A DNA stretch of 8,363 nt from Chlamydiota bacterium (GTDB taxonomy: Bacteria > Chlamydiota > Chlamydiia > Chlamydiales > Waddliaceae): contig JAAKFP010000088.1 of NCBI GenBank assembly GCA_011065005.1, positions 1-8,363 on the forward strand, in the 5' to 3' direction. A model generated the notes under the pieces. It was not told where the DNA came from and did not search any database. It was given only the letters and a program-made list of their open reading frames with translations. This document shows, piece after piece, positions 1 through 5,715 of this stretch (position 1 is the first letter of the stretch; each line of letters begins with the position of its first letter). Position numbers and translations under genes: made by a program.

Positions 1-1
1 A

Positions 2-1471
2 ACCATACCACCAAGAGCTTCAAGCTCGGGCGCAACGCAGGATTCATCACCAAGCCTCCTAAACAGGATGTTTTCCACTAATCATCTACGCGAACAAAAA
101 CCAAAAGATCAAGGTGGGTCAGGTCCAGAGTCCGTAAAACCATCTCCCACTACTAGAAGATTTGAGGTAAGAACGCGTTCACCGTCGATCCTAGACAGGC
201 TCCGTTCCAGCCCCAAGCTACGAGACCATAAAGGTCAAAGCACAGAAGAGTCAGAAAGTGAAGAAACGAAAGTCATGAATCCATTTTATAATCCTTCTCC
301 TCCATTATATAATCCTTCTCCTCCATTTCGCCGTTCCGTTAGTGCAACACAAGTTGAAATGGCAGCATATGGAAGTGCGCGCAAAGAACCCCTACCTTTT
401 CCCCAACGATTCCGCGCCTTCTATAAAACAATGAAAGGTCCCGGGAAGCCTGAACCAACTCTTGAAATTAGTGATGCTAAGCCGCCTCCAACTCTCTCCC
501 AAAAAAGGGTATCACCACCGGTTGAAATTACCCCAGGGACAGAAGCGAATGTGCATGAAAAATACAAAGAGATGCTAGAGAAATATGATAAAGCTATGAG
601 GACGCAGCAGGAGAATCTACAATTTTTAAAGTCCTTCGAAAAGGATCCCCAATTGCTTCCTATTTGCACAGAAGTTTCTTCAGCCATGGTAAATAAACTC
701 GATTCCTTCAATCAGGATTTCTTTGTGGATTTTCATAATGCGATTGTAGATAGTGAGTTTGACCCAGATTATACTAGAACCTATAGAGGACGAGAGCACC
801 GTTTAGATGAAGTGACAATTGGTACAATTGGGTTTCTATCAGCTATGGAGCAGTTAACGCTCGCATTAGACAGCAAGCGCGTAGTATTTGTCGATAAAAA
901 ACACAACATTTTAAAAACGAAAACAGAGGCTATGTCATCTGCTCTAGCAACATTTCTTATCGCATCGGATAGTGAGGTTTTGCAAAAACGCTTATCCATG
1001 TTAAAAAGGGACTTGCTTTCTGACGAACGAGCTTCCATAACAACTTTTGAGATGTTAGAGACCTACCTTACCGCCCTCAAAGAGCTTGTGATAGCTTATG
1101 TAAATCATTTTGAATGTAATCATCATATAACAATTTCAGTCACTCACAAAAGAGCCGATCTTCCTATCATGATCGCCGATAAAAATGGAAAAATGTCTGT
1201 GCAAGATGCTACCCCTTTCTTCCATAGAATTTCCTTGGAGATGAAGAAATTTGACAATTGCATTTTGCTAGAAGAGAGTTCAAAACAAATCCTGCTATGG
1301 CGAACCGCTCAACGTTCTAAGGGAATGAAATTTCCAGACTTTGCCGGATCAGGGGCGCCAGAGTGGTTTGCTAGATTGAATGAATTGCAAACGTCCTACA
1401 GAGGAGCGATAAATGCTCGGTTGAGTCTTTTTCCCAATCACATGAAACAACCAGTCAAGAGCAACAAGTAA
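2..1471 (+). CDS. Orphan protein with Ser/Pro-rich disordered N-terminus and helical C-terminal half (5' end outside window)
   Basis: I do not recognise this family. The first ATG in frame is at 68, but the frame stays open back to base 2, adding 22 Ser/Pro-rich residues of the same character. ATG 68 has no properly spaced Shine-Dalgarno (AGG abuts it), so the gene probably starts upstream of the window. Counting from M68, residues 1-160 are rich in Ser, Pro, Arg and Lys, with a doubled YNPSPP motif at 74-86 and an acidic SEESESEE-like patch near 60; this part looks disordered. Residues about 160-195 are charged and could form a short coiled coil. Residues about 200-460 look like an alpha-helical globular domain. 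I see no signal peptide, membrane segment or catalytic motif. The architecture would fit a secreted effector or scaffold protein, but that is only inference. No clear intrinsic terminator follows. Confidence 0.75.
   Translation, partial: TIPPRASSSGATQDSSPSLLNRMFSTNHLREQKPKDQGGSGPESVKPSPTTRRFEVRTRSPSILDRLRSSPKLRDHKGQSTEESESEETKVMNPFYNPSPPLYNPSPPFRRSVSATQVEMAAYGSARKEPLPFPQRFRAFYKTMKGPGKPEPTLEISDAKPPPTLSQKRVSPPVEITPGTEANVHEKYKEMLEKYDKAMRTQQENLQFLKSFEKDPQLLPICTEVSSAMVNKLDSFNQDFFVDFHNAIVDSEFDPDYTRTYRGREHRLDEVTIGTIGFLSAMEQLTLALDSKRVVFVDKKHNILKTKTEAMSSALATFLIASDSEVLQKRLSMLKRDLLSDERASITTFEMLETYLTALKELVIAYVNHFECNHHITISVTHKRADLPIMIADKNGKMSVQDATPFFHRISLEMKKFDNCILLEESSKQILLWRTAQRSKGMKFPDFAGSGAPEWFARLNELQTSYRGAINARLSLFPNHMKQPVKSNK
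287..328 (+). repeat. Two tandem copies of a 21-bp in-frame repeat (YNPSPP unit)
   Basis: TATAATCCTTCTCCTCCATT occurs at 287 and again exactly 21 bases later at 308; the 21st base is A in the first copy and T in the second. A CCATTT remnant at 281-286 hints at a partial third unit. The repeat encodes two heptads, YNPSPPL and YNPSPPF, inside the disordered region of the orphan protein. Near-identity at the DNA level points to a recent tandem duplication. Confidence 0.9.
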
Positions 1472-1542
1472 TGGTTGGATTTCATCCTGGGTTTCTCCGA
1501 TATAATGAAGGTATTTATTGATTTTGGCATCCTGATTCGAAA

Positions 1543-1579
1543 ACCCCTTTCCCTTTCCTTCCTCGTCTGACCCCTTTCC
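1543..1579 (+). repeat. Pyrimidine-rich tract with a 10-bp direct repeat
   Basis: ACCCCTTTCC occurs at 1543-1552 and again at 1570-1579, inside a strongly C/T-biased stretch between the orphan gene and moeA. No hairpin or open reading frame of note is associated with it. The function is unknown and it may be neutral. Confidence 0.45.
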
Positions 1580-1642
1580 TACGTTTTCAAATAATTTTTA
1601 TTGACTAATGCGGCTATGGGGACAATGCAATTCACTAATCTA

Positions 1643-1671
1643 TTGACCAAGAAGCTATCGGTGGCTATTGT
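1643..1671 (+). promoter_or_regulatory. Predicted sigma70-type promoter of the Moco operon
   Basis: TTGACC (1643-1648; 5 of 6 consensus bases) and TATTGT (1666-1671; 4 of 6) are separated by exactly 17 bp. Transcription would start near 1678, leaving a leader of about 30 nt before the moeA ATG at 1708. It is the best promoter match in the 236-bp gap before the operon. TATTGAC also occurs at 1599-1605, 42 bp upstream, and ACTAAT occurs at 1604-1609 and 1634-1639; these direct repeats could be regulator contacts or chance. The leader is too short for a Moco riboswitch. Confidence 0.5.
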
Positions 1672-1694
1672 ATTTCTACAAATAGTAAGTGTTC

Positions 1695-1699
1695 GAAGG
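1695..1699 (+). promoter_or_regulatory. Shine-Dalgarno site of moeA (decides the start)
   Basis: GAAGG at 1695-1699 lies 8 nt before ATG 1708. An in-frame GTG at 1699 overlaps this site and has no Shine-Dalgarno of its own, so ATG 1708 is the better start. Confidence 0.6.
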
Positions 1700-1707
1700 T
1701 GTTAAGG

Positions 1708-2922
1708 ATGATTTCTGTAGAGGAAGCAGAAAAAAGGATATTCCAACATGTTCAAGTTTTTCCAACAGTACAAAAACCCATCGAACAGCTCGAAGAGGAA
1801 ATTGTTCGAGAAATCGTTCACGCTGATCGCCCCCTTCCTCCGTTCCATCGAGTGGCAATGGATGGGATCGCTCTCGATATAAATGCCTGGAAGAAGGGGG
1901 TGCGTTCTTTTTCGGTAGAAGGCTTTCAAGGTGCGGGGGATCCCCCTCAGGCACTTAGGCATGATCATGGTTGTATTGAAATCATGACAGGAGCCGTTTT
2001 GCCTCAGGGGTGTAACTGTGTGGTCCGCGTTGAAGAGATTACTAGGGAAGAGGGGAATGCTCTTCTCCATGAAGGGGTACAGCTCAAAGAAATGCAAAAT
2101 GTCCATCAAGAAGGTTCAGACCGATCACAGGGCGATCAACTTTTGGAGGAGGGAGCTCCTATGCTTTCACCCCAGTGGGCGGTTGCGGCTTCTGTCGGCA
2201 AAGATGTTCTATCGGTAACACGTCGACCAAACATTGCTATCATCAGCACGGGAAACGAACTAGTCGATGTTGGTAGCATGCCAGGGGCACATCAAATTCG
2301 GCGGTCTAATTCCTATGCTATCCTCTCAGCGCTCCGCAGCTGTGGGTATAGAGACTGTGCTCTGTTTCATTTACGTGATGATGAAACAGAAATGTTGGAG
2401 CGTCTTGAGGAGATTCTCTCAGATTTCGATGTTCTCATCCTTTCCGGAGGTGTTTCTGTTGGGAAGCGTGACATCGTCCCACAAGTTCTCAATAATTTAC
2501 AAGTGAAGACCGTTCTTCATAAAGTTCGTCAGCGCCCTGGAAAGCCTTTGTGGTTTGGGGTTGGCAAGCGGAATCAGTTGGTCTTTGCTTTGCCGGGAAA
2601 TCCCGTATCGATTTTGGTGTGTTTGCATCGCTATGTTCTTCCTGCTCTTCGTTTAGCTTCCGGACAAAAAAAATGCGATTTCGACCAGCAGCCCTATGCA
2701 GTGTTCACAGAGGAAATGACGTTTACAACCCCTCTTACCTATTTTCTTCCGGTGAAGGTTTCCTACTCTAAGGAGGGGCGAATCCTTGCACGTCGGGTGC
2801 GAATAAATGGGTCGGGGGATTTTTCTTCCCTTGTCGACAGTGATGGTTTTCTTGAACTCCCGGAATCTCAAAACCACTTTCCTGTAGGTTCCGTGTACCC
2901 GTTGTGGTTTTGGAATCAGTGA
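1708..2922 (+). CDS. moeA: Molybdopterin molybdenumtransferase MoeA
   Basis: MoeA inserts molybdenum into adenylylated molybdopterin in the cytoplasm, releasing AMP and giving Mo-molybdopterin. The 404-residue product has the usual length. Visible family motifs, in order, are VAMDG (D52, matching the conserved Asp of SAMDGYA), MTGAVLP (93-99), the GSDRSQGD segment (137-144), STGNEL (180-185), SGGVSVGKRD (246-255, D255 matching the active-site Asp), RQRPGKP (274-280) and ALPGNPVS (294-301). A C-terminal domain IV-like beta segment follows to residue 404. It is the first gene of the operon, preceded by a promoter candidate; moaA follows after a 12-nt gap. No mogA-type adenylyltransferase domain is fused to it or adjacent, so its substrate must come from a gene elsewhere or be bypassed. 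Identification is by motif recognition. Confidence 0.95.
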   Translation: MISVEEAEKRIFQHVQVFPTVQKPIEQLEEEIVREIVHADRPLPPFHRVAMDGIALDINAWKKGVRSFSVEGFQGAGDPPQALRHDHGCIEIMTGAVLPQGCNCVVRVEEITREEGNALLHEGVQLKEMQNVHQEGSDRSQGDQLLEEGAPMLSPQWAVAASVGKDVLSVTRRPNIAIISTGNELVDVGSMPGAHQIRRSNSYAILSALRSCGYRDCALFHLRDDETEMLERLEEILSDFDVLILSGGVSVGKRDIVPQVLNNLQVKTVLHKVRQRPGKPLWFGVGKRNQLVFALPGNPVSILVCLHRYVLPALRLASGQKKCDFDQQPYAVFTEEMTFTTPLTYFLPVKVSYSKEGRILARRVRINGSGDFSSLVDSDGFLELPESQNHFPVGSVYPLWFWNQ

Positions 2923-2934
2923 GGAAAATGACAT

Positions 2935-3870
2935 ATGTTAGAAGACTCACATCTCAGAAAAATTCGTAAGCTGCGAGTGTCGCTAACGGACATGTGTAAC
3001 TTTCGTTGTTTTTATTGCATGCCGAAAGATGTGAAGTTTACCCCAAAGTCGCAATTGTTAAGTGTTGAGGAGATTGGACAGATATGCGGAGCTTTGGTAG
3101 AGCATGGCTTAACACAAATTCGTGTTACAGGTGGGGAGCCTACCTTGAGAGCAGATTTTGATGAGATCATGACACGTCTTTCACAGCTTTCGATAGAAAA
3201 AATTGCGGTTACGAGCAATGGATTTCACTTGGAGGGTCACCTACAACATCTTTACAGCATTGGATGTCGCCATCTAAACATCAGCCTCGATAGTTTGTCG
3301 AAAGAAAAATTCAATCAAATTACCAACTCAAAAGGCTTCGAAAGGGTATACAACGCCATACTTGCCGCGAAAGGGATGGGATTCCATGTGAAGGTCAACG
3401 TGTTGCTTCTCAAAGGGGTTAATGACGACGAATTAATTGACTTCGTGGAATTCTCCTCAACAACCGACATTAAGGTGCGTTTTCTCGAGATAATAAAAAT
3501 CGGTCTTGGGTGTAAATATCACGATTCACATTTTATTAGCGCTGATGAAGCGTTAAATCGTATTCAGAGGCATGAGCATCTAACAGCTGTAGAAGATGAC
3601 TTTGATTCTACCTCTTTCAACTTTATGACGGCCTCAGGAGCAAAGATAGGTTTTATTGCTTCAGAAACCAAGCCGTTTTGTGTTTCCTGTTCACGTTTGA
3701 GATTGACGGCAACAGGGGCGTTGCGGGCATGTTTGATGTCTGACAAGGGAGTCAATCTGCGAGGAATTTCCGTAGAGGAGTATCCCTCCCTTTTACGAAA
3801 AGTGATAGAGATGAAACCAACGGAACGTGCTGAAAATTGTAGTCAAAATATTTATCAGATAGGGGGGTAA
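2935..3870 (+). CDS. moaA: GTP 3',8-cyclase MoaA (radical SAM)
   Basis: MoaA converts GTP to 3',8-cyclo-7,8-dihydro-GTP, the first committed step of Moco synthesis, using two [4Fe-4S] clusters. The N-terminal radical SAM cluster motif CxxxCxxC is C21, C25 and C28, followed by the SAM-binding GGEP at 66-69. The C-terminal substrate-binding cluster motif C-x2-C-x13-C is C249, C252 and C266. R14, K153, R182, R254 and R256 sit where known MoaA proteins bind GTP or SAM. The essential C-terminal Gly-Gly is present (310-311). At 311 residues it is slightly shorter than typical family members (about 330-340). The start at 2935 has AGGA at 2922-2925, 9 nt upstream; ATG 2928 is out of frame. The stop codon TAA directly abuts the moaC start. 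Confidence 0.97.
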   Translation: MLEDSHLRKIRKLRVSLTDMCNFRCFYCMPKDVKFTPKSQLLSVEEIGQICGALVEHGLTQIRVTGGEPTLRADFDEIMTRLSQLSIEKIAVTSNGFHLEGHLQHLYSIGCRHLNISLDSLSKEKFNQITNSKGFERVYNAILAAKGMGFHVKVNVLLLKGVNDDELIDFVEFSSTTDIKVRFLEIIKIGLGCKYHDSHFISADEALNRIQRHEHLTAVEDDFDSTSFNFMTASGAKIGFIASETKPFCVSCSRLRLTATGALRACLMSDKGVNLRGISVEEYPSLLRKVIEMKPTERAENCSQNIYQIGG

Positions 3871-4344
3871 ATGCTTTCGCATATCGATGAAAAGAACCGG
3901 CCGGCAATGGTTGATGTTAGCGCTAAAGAGATCACTTCGAGAGTCGCTACGGCTCGCAGTGTGGTACGCCTTCCAAAGAAGGTGCTGGAGCAGGTGAACA
4001 AGGATGAAATTTTTACGAAGAAAGGTCCCGTATTTCAAACTGCGATCATTGCAGGAACGATGGCTGCAAAGAAGACGAGTGAGCTCATCCCTTTTTGTCA
4101 TCCGATAGGTCTTGAAGCTTGTACCATAGACATAGTCATCAACGCTGACCAAAAGGTGGTGATCACCTGCACAGTACGGACGCAGCACAAGACCGGAGTG
4201 GAAATGGAAGCGCTCGTAGGTGCGTCGACGGCGGCTCTAACAGTATATGACATGTGCAAGGCTCTATCCCATGAGATCGTTATCGAAGAAACAAAGCTGT
4301 TGGAGAAAAAAGGAGGAAAAAGCGGTGACTACCGAGCGTTGTGA
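3871..4344 (+). CDS. moaC: Cyclic pyranopterin monophosphate synthase MoaC
   Basis: MoaC converts the MoaA product to cyclic pyranopterin monophosphate. The 157-residue product is the normal length for a stand-alone MoaC. Family motifs are MVDVSAKEIT (13-22), IAGTMAAKKTSELIPFCHP (60-78) and KTGVEMEAL (107-115), followed by VYDMCKA (125-131). Expected active-site residues are K51, H77, D127 and K130. The start ATG follows the moaA stop with no gap; the upstream run of six G residues (3862-3867) is only 3 nt from the ATG, closer than usual for a Shine-Dalgarno, so translational coupling to moaA is likely. The C-terminal KGGKSG codons contain the ribosome binding site of the next gene, which overlaps moaC by 20 nt. 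There is no MogA fusion, unlike in some bacteria. Confidence 0.97.
   Translation: MLSHIDEKNRPAMVDVSAKEITSRVATARSVVRLPKKVLEQVNKDEIFTKKGPVFQTAIIAGTMAAKKTSELIPFCHPIGLEACTIDIVINADQKVVITCTVRTQHKTGVEMEALVGASTAALTVYDMCKALSHEIVIEETKLLEKKGGKSGDYRAL
4310..4316 (+). promoter_or_regulatory. Strong Shine-Dalgarno site inside moaC that sets the mobBA start
   Basis: AAGGAGG at 4310-4316 is 8 nt upstream of GTG 4325, an optimal distance. It lies within the codons for the conserved Lys-Gly-Gly near the MoaC C-terminus. It makes GTG 4325 far more likely than the upstream in-frame ATG 4247, whose use would add 26 residues (a second-frame reading of moaC) with no family resemblance. Confidence 0.8.
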
Positions 4345-5464
4345 TGCCAAGAGTGAGTCGCGAGCACGTCGCCCGCAATATCAATTCCATCCCTTTGAGA
4401 TTGCTTTTTCAGGGCACTCAGGTTCTGGAAAAACGACGCTGATCACAAAGTTAGTGGAAAAACTCTCTTCGACCTATTCGATAGGCTATGTCAAACATGA
4501 TGCCCATAAGTTTCAGATGGATCATGAGGGCAAAGATACGCATAAAGTTTGGAGCAGCGGTGCTGCGAAAGTGTTTATTTCTGACTCGCAACATACCGTT
4601 CTTATTTCTTCCGGTACTGAAGGATACTTTCACCAGAATATGCAATTCGTTTCTTGTGATTTCGTGATTTTGGAGGGATATAAGAACATACCTATCGATA
4701 AGATTCTTGTATTAGATGAGGAAGAAAAGATTCTTGAAGAGCTACCCAAAAATGCTCTAGAGAGGGTTGTCGCATGTGTAGGACAACAAAATATTTCTAG
4801 CCATCCCGTATTGCAAGTTCCCTATTTTCACCGAGATGACGTTTCCAGCATCCTCTCATTCATTGAAGAAAGGTTTGCTGATCGCATTCGCAAGATACCC
4901 CTCTTTGGGCTGGTGTTGACAGGGGGATATAGTACACGAATGGAAACAGACAAGGGAAAGTTGGTTTATCATGGGAAGCCGCAAGCTGAAGTCTGTTACG
5001 ACCTTCTTTCTGGTTTGTGTGAAAAAGTGTACATTTCCACACGTCGGGGGCAGTATGAAAAAGAGTTTCTTCAAGGATTTCCAAAGCTATATGATCGATT
5101 TTCAGAATTTGGACCTTTGGGGGGGGTTTTAACAGCGATGGTCACCTATCCCAATGCTAGCTGGTATGTTCTGGCTTGCGACATGCCACATATCAATAGA
5201 GAAACCTTACAGGTGCTGGTACAGAATCGGGATCCACTGAAGATGGCCACGACCTATCTTAGTGCAGAAGATGGTCTCCCTGAACCTCTTTGTGCGATCT
5301 ATGAGCCAAAAGCCCGAGTGCCGCTATTGGAGCGGCTTGGTTTTGGTTTCGAGTGTCCAAGGAAATTTTTGATCAATTCTCCTTGCAAAGGGGTTCCATT
5401 ACAAGATCGGGAAGCTTTAAAAAATGTCAATGATAGAGAATCTTACGAACAGGTCATAAAATGA
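4325..5464 (+). CDS. mobBA: MobB-MobA fusion: GTP-binding adaptor plus molybdenum cofactor guanylyltransferase
   Basis: The 379-residue product starts at GTG 4325. Residues about 24-185 are MobB-like: the P-loop GHSGSGKTT (30-38), GYVKHDAHKF (54-63), DTHKVWSSGA (71-80) and the VILEGYK segment (114-120). Residues about 191-379 are MobA-like: the nucleotide-binding LTGGYSTRMETDKG (198-211), GPLGGVLTAM (263-272), the metal-site-like ACDMPHI (284-290), LPEPLCAIYEP (318-328) and CPRKFLINS (344-352). MobA links GMP from GTP to Mo-molybdopterin to form MGD; MobB binds GTP and is thought to assist. The usual signature is GGxSxRMGxDK, and here the Gly after RM is Glu (E206). The gene overlaps moaC by 20 nt and moaD by 4 nt (ATGA), so coupled translation is likely. 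MobB-MobA fusions are known in other bacteria, but the order and fusion limits here are my reading. Confidence 0.92.
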   Translation: MTTERCDAKSESRARRPQYQFHPFEIAFSGHSGSGKTTLITKLVEKLSSTYSIGYVKHDAHKFQMDHEGKDTHKVWSSGAAKVFISDSQHTVLISSGTEGYFHQNMQFVSCDFVILEGYKNIPIDKILVLDEEEKILEELPKNALERVVACVGQQNISSHPVLQVPYFHRDDVSSILSFIEERFADRIRKIPLFGLVLTGGYSTRMETDKGKLVYHGKPQAEVCYDLLSGLCEKVYISTRRGQYEKEFLQGFPKLYDRFSEFGPLGGVLTAMVTYPNASWYVLACDMPHINRETLQVLVQNRDPLKMATTYLSAEDGLPEPLCAIYEPKARVPLLERLGFGFECPRKFLINSPCKGVPLQDREALKNVNDRESYEQVIK

Positions 5465-5715
5465 TGAACAAAGCAATGCAGATTCAAATCAAGTATTTTG
5501 CAGCCTTGAGGGAACAGGTAGAAAAAGAGGAAGAAACAGTGACGACAGAATCTTCAACAGCTGCAGAACTCTACGATGAACTACAAATCAAGTATCACCT
5601 TACTGTTCCCAAAGAGAATGTTGGAGTGGCAATCAACGGGCAATTGCGGTCGTTAAACTTTCCCCTTTCCACTGGAGACACGATCGTTTATATTCCCCCG
5701 GTATCTGGAGGGTGA
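5461..5715 (+). CDS. moaD: Molybdopterin synthase sulfur carrier subunit MoaD
   Basis: MoaD is the ubiquitin-fold small subunit of molybdopterin synthase; its C-terminal Gly is thiocarboxylated and donates sulfur for the dithiolene. The 84-residue product has the family's KYFAALRE-type opening (11-18), the VAINGQ segment (about 56-61), GDTIVYIPPVSGG near the end, and the obligatory terminal Gly-Gly. ATG 5461 overlaps the mobBA stop as ATGA. ATG 5464 is an alternative one codon later, and ATG 5476 is possible but has no ribosome site. MoaD is a separate chain while its three likely partners (MoaE, MoeB and rhodanese) are fused in the next gene, as expected of a carrier that must visit several active sites. 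Confidence 0.96.
   Translation: MMNKAMQIQIKYFAALREQVEKEEETVTTESSTAAELYDELQIKYHLTVPKENVGVAINGQLRSLNFPLSTGDTIVYIPPVSGG
5707..5712 (+). promoter_or_regulatory. GGAGGG: MoaD diglycine codons doubling as Shine-Dalgarno-like sequence
   Basis: The last two sense codons of moaD, GGA and GGG, form GGAGGG just before the TGATG stop-start overlap at 5713-5717. The distance to ATG 5715 is only 2-3 nt, shorter than ideal, so reinitiation after moaD termination is more likely than independent loading. GTG 5712 and TTG 5718 are in-frame alternatives. Confidence 0.5.

Noticed and set aside
1501..1506. Perfect -10 hexamer TATAAT after the orphan gene
   Set aside because: The only TTG-like hexamer nearby (TTGGAT, 1475-1480) is 20 bp away, and there is no extended -10; weaker than the 1643-1671 candidate.
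1699..1707. GTG 1699 as start of moeA
   Set aside because: It overlaps the probable Shine-Dalgarno (1695-1699) and has none of its own; ATG 1708 is well placed.
1472..1707. Moco riboswitch or other structured leader before moeA
   Set aside because: I found no conserved-looking multi-stem structure, and the likely transcript leader is only about 30 nt.
1676..2109. Minus-strand open frames opposite moeA and other operon genes
   Set aside because: They lie opposite genes with clear family motifs, lack ribosome sites and resemble no protein family; they are frame shadows.
4247..4324. Upstream ATG 4247 as start of the mobBA gene
   Set aside because: It would overlap moaC by 98 nt, the added 26 residues are a shifted reading of conserved moaC codons, and GTG 4325 has an optimal AAGGAGG site.
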